Below the pieces are notes generated by a model that saw only the letters and a list, made by a program, of their open reading frames with translations, did not search any database and had not been told where the DNA came from. Positions 22,301-32,833 of a DNA stretch of 64,000 bases are shown in pieces. The DNA is taken from positions 171,001 through 235,000 of the forward strand of contig VWND01000004.1 of NCBI GenBank assembly GCA_009599575.1, in the 5' to 3' direction. Source of the stretch: Blumeriella jaapii (Eukaryota; Ascomycota; Leotiomycetes; Helotiales; Drepanopezizaceae). The position numbers and the translations under genes were made by a program. How positions within the stretch are numbered: position 1 is the stretch's first letter; every line of letters begins with the position of its first letter.

Positions 22301-24107
22301 GTTCGTGAAGAAAAGGTGAACACCGTCATACGAGATGCCCAAATATTCTGAAACGCTGCAGTTATTGTACCTATATTCAACAGATGTGCCTTTTCTAACA
22401 ACCATCGCTTTACTTCGGAGTCAGTCCTCGCTCGCTTGCGGGCTCCGGGCTCGCGACCTCCACTTTGCTTTGGCGCCTGGGAAAGGCTTGCTTGCGCTCC
22501 GCGCGCTCTGTGAAGCGGCATCTTCCAATTTGGAAGCTGCTATATTTTATTAAGAGTTATTTGCTTTTGGGAAAACAAGCATGGGTCTGGACTATAGCTT
22601 TTTCCGCCCGCCGCTGCGTTGAAATACATGGCCCTTCGCAGGCTCCGGGATTGGTTTCATGGACCTTCAGTCATTCGCACAGATACAGATACATATACAG
22701 ATACAGTTTTTAGACAGCTATAGGACAGCTACAGCAGCGGTGGTATAGCCACAGCTGCAAGTTTGAGCATACCTCGGTAACGGAGTTCGTTGGCTGATGG
22801 TCGGGTCAGCGAGTAGATGCTTTTCTCCAGTTCAAAAAAGCTTTTGGTAGATGGGGGTATTTTTCGGTTTGAAAATGCTGTTTTGAAAGAGTGTTCTTTT
22901 CCGTAGCAGCAAATTATGTTTCTCTGGCTGTTAAGGTGCACCAGATCTCGTATGATGGTGTTGATGAAAGAACAAGATTAGCGATGGCTTTTCACATTTC
23001 CTATTGTATCTTGTATAGCGGGGTTGTTTGGCGTCGCACCTGCTGCCGTTACCGCTTTCCAGTGTATTGTACAGTCGTATCTCGTTTTTTGTTTGCCGTG
23101 TTATCGTAGACCTGGTGGGTGGCAGCTGTTAAGAGGGTTGGTTTCGTCAGAAGCGATCTCGGTCCCAGTCTCAGGTGAAGCCCGTTCATGTTAATTATCG
23201 AGATCAAAATTTTCGTTTTCTTGGTACGGGCTAGCAGAGAGTAAAGCTTAGATTTTTCTGTTCTTACCAAATTGTCTATGGTGTTCCCAGACTAGCGAAA
23301 CCCGATTTCTGAGCTTGTACGAAGCGCTGGCTGCGAACCTCTGCTACCTTTTGATCAAAAAATGCCAATCTTCATCCCTGAGATTGAAGCGGGAGGTGAA
23401 TTGAATCTCGCAGCACGCCTGCCTGTTCATCCAGGGAACAAGAGGGTTTTGAGGGAGGTAAGAGAGGTGGTCTACTTGCGAGCGCGCTCTGCGTGGAAGA
23501 CTCTTCTCTATTCGCTCTTGCACATGTGCATACATACTTGAACTCAAGTAGCAGGCTTTCAAACATTGGTATTTCTTATATTCATGCAAAGTTTTCGATG
23601 GGAGTATCACCAAGTGTTAGTCTGCTCCTTGGCCTACCACCACATGACGGGAAGTTGCTGCTGTCCCGAACTATGTCGGGCTACACATGCTGTACATGTG
23701 ACAACAAGACACTCATTATGTCCTTTTCTTTCTGCTAAAACCTTCAGCCAGTCACCGCTGTCGATTGGATTTCCCATCAAGCTTGTTCGCCAAACGCTAA
23801 GCTGTCCGAGGAAGCTTGAATAGCCGGTAGCAAAGCTTGATACAGGAGCTCAATGCGAACGCGATTGAGAAGATGCCGTAGTGGTATGTACTGACTGTAC
23901 GTTAGGGGAGCATCGCGCTTGCTTCTCGGGATCCGACAGTGTGTGCTCCGTGGTTTGCAGAGTGGCCGAAGCCGGCAGCTTCGACTGCGGATGAGAGAGA
24001 GGAAATCCTTCTGGAAGTACTTAAGCAGTGAGTGAGCCAACGTGCATCCCCGTTTGACCCCCCCCTCGTCTTCATCCGCCCGTTTTACGCTTCTCTCGGC
24101 TAAAGAC
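19395..24107. other. gene-poor spacer
   Basis: About 4.7 kb with mixed to slightly AT-rich composition. I examined the short frames on both strands; none shows a domain, a signal peptide with follow-up exons, or a repeated structure. Minor features are a T run near 20320 and a small GATACA-type run at 22681-22705. The last few hundred bases precede the sedolisin gene and should hold its promoter. Confidence 0.5.
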
Positions 24108-26561
24108 ATGATGTGGATAGCTTCAATTCTCGCGGCCCTGGTCAGTGGGCTTGCCGTTCAGGTGGCGGCCAGTCCGCTCTCACACTCTGTGCCAGCGAAG
24201 CGTGCAGTTCCTGTCTCCCACAGCCTCCACGAGCGTCATTTGCCTGCTTGGGAGAAGCAGTGGGTGAAGAAGTCGAAGGTGGCGGGTGAGCAGATCCTGC
24301 CCATGCGCATCGGCTTGAAGCAGAGCAATCTTGAAGCTGGTCACGACAGGTTGATGGAGATGTGAGCAGTCACGCTTCGTGCGTGAGACGTTGACGCTGA
24401 CTTCTACCACAGCTCCACTCCAGGGACCGATAGCTATGGCAGGCACATGAAGGCCGAAGAAATCATTGACTTCTTCGCTCCGCATCCGTCCTCTACCGAT
24501 ATCGTTACGGCATGGCTTCAGATGTCAGGGATCAGCTCAGAGCGAATTGGCATCTCTACCAACAGACAGGTGTGTATCTTTCTCACGGACACCATTGGCT
24601 TGAACCGTGGCTGATCGACGGCAGTGGATTCAATTCGACGCAACCTCAGCTGAAGTCGAGGGGCTTCTGTTCGCCGACTTTTACGTCTGGGAGCACCGAT
24701 CCGGTGTTCACGACCTTTCGACCGAAGAATACCATGTGCCCATTCACGTTCGCGAGCACATCGACTACGTAACTCCTGGGACCCGACTCCGGGAGAGGAG
24801 AGTCACGGCTGGGGAAAGCAGCAAGCTTGTCCAGCGTTTCGAAAACACTGTCGGCGCCAGACCACTCATCACCAAACTCCCTGGATTCCCGCACCCCAAC
24901 TCCAGTGTTTGCGACATTTACGTGACGGCTCCGTGTACCCAAGGTACATGCTTCCCTTGCTGGACCTCGTGCACCAGATCTGATGTACGCTACTAGTTCA
25001 ATATTCGATACCCAATGCTACGAAAGCCTCGCCTGGCAACAAGCTTGGTATCTTCGAGTCGCTTGACGTACACTACAGCAGAAAAGATCTGGACATCTAC
25101 TATTCCACCTTGTATCCGTAAGTATTCACATCCGCGAGGACGAAGCGGGCGTTAACGTCACATTAGCAACATTCCAAATGGGACCTATCCCGAGGAGCGT
25201 CTCATCAATGGTGCGATTGGAGCTACCGAGGATTCTACAATCTTTGTCCCAATCGACCTCGAATCCGGCCTTGACTTCGACTCCACCCAGCCCTTGATCT
25301 ATCCTCAAGAACTGGTCCTGTATCAGGTCGATGATGAGTACTATGAATCGAGCGGGGACTTCAATGGCTTCTGGAACAGCATGTACCGCCTATCTCAGCC
25401 CCTGGTCACCTATTGACGAATGCAGCATTCCTTGATGCCATCGACGGCAGCTATTGCACTTACAGCGCTTATGGCGAAACCGGAAATTGTGTAGAAGAGG
25501 CCTGCAGAGACCCTTCATATCCCGATCTTCACCCCGGGGGGTACAAGGGGCAACTGCAGTGCGGTGTCTACAAACCGGTACGTACATCGTCCACGTGGAA
25601 TCCAAGGACTTCTTCACGGCTGACCGACTCGGGCAGACCAATGTCATTTCCATCTCGTACGGAGCAGCCGAAGCAAGTCTGCCGGATTACTACCTCAAAC
25701 GCCAATGCAACGAGTGGATGAAGCTTGCGCTGCAGGGCGTCACGGTCGTCATGTCTTCCGGGGATGCCGGAGTGGGCAACACGACCTGCAACGGCGTATC
25801 TGGCAAAATCTTCGACCCGGACTTCGCGTCCAGCTGCCCGTACATCCTCTCCGTCGGCAGCACGGAATGGGATCGCGACGACGCCTCGGTAGCCCCGTGC
25901 CGGGCCAGAAACTCAACGAGGTCGCGACCAAGCGATTCCCTTCCGGCGGCGGGTTCTCCAACGTCTTCGGCATCCCCAGCTACCAGCGTGCCGCTGTCCA
26001 AGCGTACTGGGACCAGAAGCAGAGCTCTCTGGGCTTCAGCGGGTACCACCACTATGTCGAGAACGGAAACTTCAGTAGTGTGAGTGGTGGCATCTACCAC
26101 CACGGTGGACGGGGCTATCCTGACGTTGGAGCGGTGGGTGACCGACAGGTGGTTTACTCGAACGGGTCCTGGTGGCTGGTTGGCGGTACATCGCTCTCAG
26201 CTCCTGTATGGGGCGCTGTCCTGAACCTGGTCAACGAGGAGAGAATTGCTGCGGGCAAAAGCACTCTGGGGTTCATCCACCCGATCTTGGTAAGTTCCTG
26301 AGATCTGTTGTTGTCACGGCAAGCGATTGACGAAGAATGCAGTACCAACACCCTGAAGTCTTCACCGACATCACGGTTGGCAGCAACCCGGGCTGTGGTT
26401 CGGCGGGTTTCCCGACAGCGAAGGGATGGGATCCGGTCACTGGCCTTGGGTGAGCATCACCTCTCACACCTCCCGCTGCGAGTTTTGAGCTGATGTGATG
26501 ATGTGATGATGGTAGCTCGCCGATTTTCCCGAAGCTGTTGGGTCTCCTGATGGGCGTCTGA
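24108..26561 (+). CDS. secreted sedolisin (S53) peptidase, tripeptidyl-peptidase-like; one frame break
   Basis: Nine exons: 24108-24361, 24413-24569, 24625-24943, 24997-25117, 25167-25378, 25426-25577, 25637-26289, 26343-26449, 26516-26561. Intron 5 is GC-AG (donor GCATGT); the others are GT-AG, 49-66 nt. A signal peptide (WIASILAALVSGLAVQVAA) precedes an activation pro-domain (HERHLPAWEKQW..., TPGTDSYGRHMKAEEI). The catalytic part has the Glu/Asp pair in LESGLDFDST, the oxyanion Asp in SSGDAGVG, the nucleophile in GGTSLSAPVWG and the calcium-site end DITVGSNPG...AKGWDPVTGLG. Sedolisins are acid serine peptidases secreted for protein digestion; fungal members often release tripeptides. The frame breaks by one base at the C run 25893-25896, between DDASVAP and VPGQKLNEV; total exon length is 2021 nt, one short of 674 codons. 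Apart from that the gene looks complete (~673 aa). Confidence 0.9.
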
Positions 26562-26946
26562 AGTTCGGAATTAGCTTGCTTGCACGAGAACTACCATGAA
26601 GGGGTGATTTGAGGGAGGATTGGTGGCCATGGCCGAGATTTGCAAATGTTGTAGTTACAGACCGACTCACAGATTGTGATATACCCAATGCTGCATCTCG
26701 CGCACGTGACAAGGCCAGATCCGGTACGTCATGGATCTCGGTCGACTACTTGTACCTCCTTCATCCTCTTCGTCGAGCGACTTCCTCTGGTACTTTCGTC
26801 TTCCCGCCCACAACCTCACATCTCGAGATCTTCAAGATTTCCTCGTTCGGCCCAAAATCCCCATCCACTCGACAACCCAGAAGCACTGCTGAAAGACGCT
26901 TTGCTCAAGCTTTGCGCCGCCGACAAGGAACATCCTGCTCTGGATC

Positions 26947-29096
26947 ATGCTGCATCAGCAGCAGCAGCAGCAGTGGCAACGACTACCACAATCACAACCA
27001 CAACCACAACCACCACCACCACCACCACCACCACAATCACCACAACCACCGCAAGCACCACAGCAGCAGGCGAACAACTCGATCGAGCGCATCCTCAAAT
27101 CGCCTCTGCTCTTCGCCGCCGCCACGCTCCTCCTCTCGTCGCTCTACTGCTGGCCGCGACGATGGGTCGTCTCCGGCGCACCGCTCCTACAGTTCCTGAT
27201 CTTGCTCGGAGACGACAACGGCTACCGCATCTTTCCCGGCCACGCGCTCTGGCCTCTATTCACGACCTTAAACCTGGGCTACTCCATCTGCTCGACCTCG
27301 TGGCTGCTGTACGGCGTCTTCGCCGTGCTGTGCCACCTCGCCGTCGGCCTCGTGTGCCTGTTCCAGTTCGAGGCTGTGAGCAATGTCGCGAGGCGCGCGT
27401 TGCGGCATCTGTTGGTGCAGCTGCACTTCATCGATGACAAGATTGCCTTCTTCAACATCCCCGCGCTGGAGATTGACACCGATGTCGACGGTCTGATGGT
27501 CCTGCGCGGAGTCACGTTTTCGCTCAGCAATCTCAGTTTCGTGGTTCATGGGGTAGAGGTGGGCATCAAGTTGAGCCATGACATGGAGCTGGCCATTCAG
27601 ACCGAGGAGGTCACCGTGCGCCTGTTCCGGGGCATCGAGATTGGGGATTGCTATGCGAATCTGAAGGGAGGGGAGCACGAGATGACTTTTGCTTCGTTGG
27701 AGGGCCAGAGGAAGGATTCCGACGGGGACTCGGTGTTCGTCGAGGGAACGTCTTTGCTGACGGCTGCCTCGAGATATGGCGACAGGAGGAGTATCGATGA
27801 GGGCGGCAGGCCCTTCGTGGGAGGAAAGCAAGTCAAGATGACGGAAGTCATGACGGATGGCAGGGTACCGGACGATGTCTCGCCGAAGGCCGGATTGCGA
27901 TCGATGAACAAGATGTCGCCGACAATGAGGAAGCAAGCGGCCGATACCTACGTACCCTCAACTTCATCACAGAGACCAACGCCATCCACGAAGCCCGCGA
28001 GCACGTCAAGATGCTTACCCAGCAAACCATTGACGTCGTGGAGCGCACCTTCGACCTCGACGATGCCAACGCTCTCCGGGCAGCAGTCTGCTCTCAGATC
28101 CACTCCCAACCCTCGGTTCCGCACCCGCCTCAAAAGTCCGTCCGAGTTACAACGCTCCAGAACTCTTCCCCGCCATACGTCAAACGCTTCCTCCATCGAC
28201 TGCCCATGCTCCTCCGGCTCCTGCTCAACCCCCTGAGCTACTTCCACCCGGTGCACGTCTCCTCCATCACGGCCACAGCCTCGGGCCGCTGGATCAACAG
28301 CATCCTCGTGCAACAGATATTCAAAGAGTACGCCGAGTCGAGCCGCGAGATCGCGCATCTGCAAAAGGACATCTCGGCCTGGCTCTCCAACGCGAACTTC
28401 GTGCTCGAGACGGGCGCCATCACCGGCATTGCCCAGGTCCCTTTCATCCCCACCTACGACATCGTCTGCCACATCGCCATGGACGACCTGATGGCGTACC
28501 GCGCGCTGCCCGCCGAAGTCAACCTGAAGCAGGTGGTTCGCCTCGGCGGCGCCGACGCGCGCTTCGTCGTGCCCTCCTTCCTGCTCCCGCACCACGAGCA
28601 CATCCTCCCGCCCCGGCCGTCGGAGCAGTCGCGGCAGGAGCTCGAAGCAACGGTCGACTCGGCGAGCGGGAGGCCGCAGGAGATCAACGCGCAGCGCTCG
28701 CTGGCCCAGGCCCTGTTGGACGAGACGAACGTCTCGATCTCGGTGCACGCGCGCCTGCCGGCCTGCTTCGACCAGGAGCTGCTCGCGTTCGCGGCGGCGC
28801 TGGTCAAGGCCACCAAGGTGGTGGAGATGGAGAAGGAGACCAGCGCCATGGACGAGGAGGTCACGGGGCTCCGGGACTTCGGGCGGGCGCTGCGGGGCGG
28901 CGCGAAGGAGGGCGTGAAGCGGGTCATGGTGGACGGCGTCGTGAACGAGCGCTGGATCGCCAAGATGGTCGGCAAGATCACGACCAAGCTCGAGATGGCC
29001 AGGGGCGAGGCGGGCTACTCGGGCGATATCCCCGTCAAGCTGGCCAAGTACCGGACGGGCCTGATGGAGACGGAAGGCGAGAAGCTGCTGCCTTGA
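26947..29096 (+). CDS. conserved-looking two-TM fungal protein of unknown function; one frame break
   Basis: An ATG at 26947 opens a Q/P-rich leader (MLHQQQQQQW, then proline runs). Two hydrophobic helices follow, near residues 55-75 (LLFAAATLLLSSLYCW) and 110-140 (WLLYGVFAVLCHLAVGLVCLF). A long region with alternating hydrophobic pattern comes next (LRGVTFSLSNLSFVVHGVEV, EEVTVRLFRGIEIGD), suggesting an extended beta sheet, and the second half is helical with PLSYFHPVHVSSITATASG and LMAYRALPAEVNL. I cannot name the family; a membrane-anchored lipid-handling or tethering protein is one guess. The frame shifts by one base near 27880 (DDVS / AEGRIAIDEQDV): the first frame runs on to 28236, and the second covers the remainder to TGA 29094. 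The span of 2150 nt is one short of 717 codons. No introns are needed. Confidence 0.75.
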
Positions 29097-29136
29097 GGAG
29101 GAGAGGCACGAGATGAAATTTTATCTGACTCTTTTT

Positions 29137-29174
<38 letters not shown>

Positions 29175-30198
29175 ATCGGAAGGTACATTCTGACTCCCTC
29201 CCTCTCTATCAGAAGGGAGTTTAGCTTATCTAACTGCAGCGGCATTGCGCGGTGTTCTCAGGTGGGCGATGGATGACAGGAAGCATCGCAGGCGTTTTCA
29301 GCTTTTGTTTGGAGTTCTTCCCTTTCCATCCGCAGCTGGAAACGGGACCTTTACACACAGCATAGCATAGTGTATATAATGTACCTAGTATAGTATGGCG
29401 TAGCATAGCAAAGTGTAATAGTGTAGCGTAGTGTGCACCCAAATTAGTACATACTTGGGCTTTCAAAGGTTGCAAAGTGGAGGTATCAAATTTTCATTTG
29501 TGGTTACTTGCTTGTGTCCTTATGAACTTACTTATGTACTTGCTTCTCAACCAACTTATATACTAACTTATCTGTTGCCGTCCCAGAGGAAAAGTTTCAA
29601 ACAATGTATTACTAACGATTAGGTCTTGGGTTGAAAAGTTTTGGATTTCTTGCGTTTCTGTTTTGTTTTATATAATCTCGCCGCATTGGCTTGACTAATG
29701 GTTGGTTATACGATCGACAAAAACATTCAGCGTTCTGGCTTTGATCATATTCGAAGTTTACTTTACGAACACAATGGAGAACTATTCCGCTTGTAAGGGA
29801 AGGGCTTAAATAGCGGACCTTTTGTCATACATTTCTTTTATATAACTGCTTTCTCGAGGGTCTCCTGTATGTAAAAATCCCCAGCTTAGCACGTTTCCAA
29901 TGCCCTGCGGGAGGCTTGAGGTTGCGCAGTTTCACTGCCCCTTCCAGACGTTAAACAATATCATTATTATTATTATTATTATCATATACTAACTTATCCA
30001 TCCATTTATACAATAACTTATTTTTTTGCCCATTTATTTACACATCTCTTCATTTATCTACTCACCTATCCATTTACTTATGTACTTCCTTATACATTAA
30101 CTTATATACTTAAATGCTTACTTATGAATTTATGTATTTATATATGTATTTACTTTTGTATTTTTTATATATTTACTCAAGTAGTTACTTTTTTACTT
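29097..30198. other. gene-free, simple-sequence-rich spacer
   Basis: Contains a TC dinucleotide run (29141-29171), an AGCATAGCATAGTG-type degenerate array (29355-29435), a short ATT run (29960-29983) and a TTACTTATNTAC-like degenerate array from 29985. No gene is seen. Confidence 0.65.
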
Positions 30199-30203
30199 AT
30201 TCC

Positions 30204-30418
30204 TGTCACGGTGAACGGGTTGTGAATCAGGGAGCAAAGGGGCATTCATTTAGAGACTGAATCTTAAGGATCTAGGTGGGTACGAGGGATCCGACTGACT
30301 ATATCCCTAGGAGCCACCTAGGTTGGTCCTGCCTTAGGGCAAGTGGTTCTTGCCTTCGGCTAGTGATCAGTCCCGACCGACTGACTGACTAGCCATGGTC
30401 GGAACGTGCCCTTTGACA
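30204..30418. mobile_element. solo LTR of a retrotransposon (215 bp)
   Basis: The segment starts TGTCACGG and ends TTTGACA, so the termini are TG...CA with the 5-bp inverted ends TGTCA/TGACA typical of LTR retrotransposons. It is flanked by a perfect 5-bp direct repeat ATTCC at 30199-30203 and 30419-30423, the expected target-site duplication. Its composition (about half GC) differs sharply from the surrounding low-complexity T/A/C-rich DNA, which resumes on both sides. No internal region is present, so this is most simply a solo LTR left by LTR-LTR recombination. Orientation and superfamily cannot be decided. Confidence 0.8.
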
Positions 30419-30423
30419 ATTCC

Positions 30424-30905
30424 TCACTTTACTTCTTAACTAGCTCATATACTGACTCATCCATTTACCCATTTCCTTACCCATTTACTTACTTCTTAAC
30501 TAACCCATGCACTTACCCATCCACTTATTTATGTACCTATTCATATACTTACTTGTATACTTATCTATGTGCTTACTTGTTTACTTATCTATGTGCTTAC
30601 TTTTGTAATTACTTATGTACTTACTTATGTACTTACTCCTCTACCTACTCCTCTACTTACTCCTTTACTTACTCCTCTACTTATTCTTCTATTTACTCTT
30701 CTACTTACTCTTCTACTTACTCCTTTACTTACTCCTTTACTTACTTCTCTACTTCCTTCTCTACTTACCCATCTCCTTACTCCTCTACTTACCCATCTCC
30801 TTACCTATCTCCTCACCCATCTCCTTACCCATCCACTTACCCATCCACTTACCCATCTCCTCACCCATCTCCTCACCCATCTCCTTACCCATCTCCTTAC
30901 CTACC
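30424..30905. repeat. degenerate TACTTACTCCTC-type array
   Basis: A long C/T/A array built from variants of TACTTACTCCTC and TTACCCATCTCC. All three forward frames stay largely open only because the unit lacks stop codons, giving repetitive Y/S/T/P or L/T strings with no protein character. Confidence 0.85.
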
Positions 30906-30945
30906 TATTCTGCACGCACCGCTGCTCGATCTCATCTTCTGCTTG

Positions 30946-31096
30946 ATCATTTATTCTGCTTGATCATTTATTCTGCTTAATCTTTTGTTCTGCTTGATTT
31001 CCTGTTCTGCTTGATCTTTTGTTCTGCTTGATTTCTTGTTCTGCTTGATTTCTTGTTCTGCTTGATCTCCTCTTCTGCTTGATCTCTTGTTCTTTT
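30946..31096. repeat. TTCTGCTTGAT(C/T)T minisatellite
   Basis: About eight tandem copies of an imperfect 16-18-bp unit with core TTCTGCTTGATTTCTTG, directly after the previous array. Confidence 0.85.
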
Positions 31097-31231
31097 GTCC
31101 CATACACAGATATACCTACTGTACACATACAGATATACGGTACACATACCGATGTAGAACACACATACAGATGTATACAACCAACCATAAACGCATAGAC
31201 GCATGTGTTTATATGTATATAAAAATACATA

Positions 31232-31503
31232 AATACATTTATACATTTATACATTTATACATTTATACATTTATACATTTTTATACATTTATACATTTAT
31301 ACATTTATACATTTATACATTTATACATTTATACATTTATACATTTATACATTTATACATTTATACATTTATACATTTATACATTTATACATTTATACAT
31401 TTATACATTTATACATTTATACATTTATACATTTATACATTTATACATTTATACATTTATACATTTATACATTTATACATTTATACATTTATACATTTAT
31501 AAA
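31232..31503. repeat. (ACATTTAT)n octanucleotide array, ~34 copies
   Basis: A near-perfect head-to-tail 8-bp array with one small interruption near 31277. It is followed to about 31700 by degenerate TATACATATCCATATAC-type sequence. The open frame across it (repeating FIHLYIYT) is an artefact of the unit. Confidence 0.9.
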
Positions 31504-32833
31504 TATCCATATACCTATATATACATATCCATATACCTATATATACATACATTCATATCCATATACATATACATATACATATATTTACATATTTACATAT
31601 TCACATATATTTACATACATCCATACACATATATATACAAATACATCCATACACCTTCACTTACATATATATCCCAATCCATATACATCCATATACATCC
31701 ACATCCACATCCACTGCAAGAACGACATGCAGACGTTTGAAAACGATCATGATCAAGGAGGCAGAAGTATCTACTGCTAGATGGGTGCAAAGTGGATGAC
31801 TGGGTAAGGGAGTGTATGGGCCGTGGCATGGCTGGATAGATGTTGGAACCTTCGTACACATCACCTCACACTTGCTTTACCTCAGCTATCAAGAGTAGCC
31901 AATCAAAAATAATGTCAACATTTGCAAAACGCTGTCGAGTATTTATACATGTGTCAACTCCTCCTCCCCTTCACACACGCACACCAATAGGTTCGATCTG
32001 TCATCCCTATGCCCATCTTTCTCCTCCGTTTTCCCTCTCCTCCCCTCCCGCGTCCCACCCAAATTCCAATTAAACCCCATCTCCGCACTGTCAACTCGAG
32101 CCCACCACCACGCCCTCCCATCTACCCCCGGGGCCCTGACAAGCCTGAAGGGGAAAATACATACAAGTAGAAAGGGGAAAAGGTCCCAATGCAGACCAGG
32201 ACTCGCAGGCGTGCCAAAAAGCAGGAAGCAGGGCTGTATATCGAACAAGGTATCTGTCGGCGAGGAGAAGAGAGGATGTGAAAAATCGACTATTAAGTGG
32301 GGAATGTGCTGCCCCCCAGGAAAAAGAACACACCCATGCGCGAGACATCCCAAAAGCAGCTAATAGAACAGGGGCAGTGACAACACATGGAGACCAGCCA
32401 AGTGTGCGTGTGTGTGTGCGAGATTAGGTAGGAGGTGGCGTGCCGTAACCGCAGATGATGAAAAACGCGCGCCTGTGAGGAGACGGGAGATCAGAGAGAG
32501 TGAGAGACAGAAAGACTGATGATGAACGATCCCCGATGTGCTGCCCCGGCCCCCAAGCCAGACCCAGCGAAACCGAAAAGCCACGCCAGCCAGCCCCGTG
32601 CTGTTGCCCGTGACCGTGCTTCCGAGAAGATGCCTGTTTCCCGCCGGCCAGATGCCCAGAAAGACATGGGAAATCGGTAGATCGCGCTCGACGCAAGTCC
32701 AAAGAGGAAAGAGAAAACCAAAAACGTCAAAACCAACGCGCGAGGAGATGGAGTGAGCCGGATATCAGAGTCTAAACCAGGAACCGCCCCAGAAATCATG
32801 AAAATCGTCAAGAGAAAGGGAAAAGGGACGGAT
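31504..32833. other. spacer downstream of the C2H2 regulator
   Basis: Degenerate TATACA-type repeats to ~31705, then ordinary sequence. No gene is supported. The part nearest 32833 should include the 3' untranslated region of the minus-strand regulator. Confidence 0.5.

Noticed and set aside
30406..30963. 185-codon plus-strand frame rich in Y/S/T/P
   Set aside because: It is entirely made by a degenerate TACTTACTCC array; all three frames are open there.
31232..31503. Telomere repeat
   Set aside because: The unit ACATTTAT is not a known fungal telomere type, and the array is internal with genes on both sides.
31087..31740. 217-codon frame with FIHLYIYT repeats
   Set aside because: Artefact of the stop-free 8-bp array; there is no coding context outside it.
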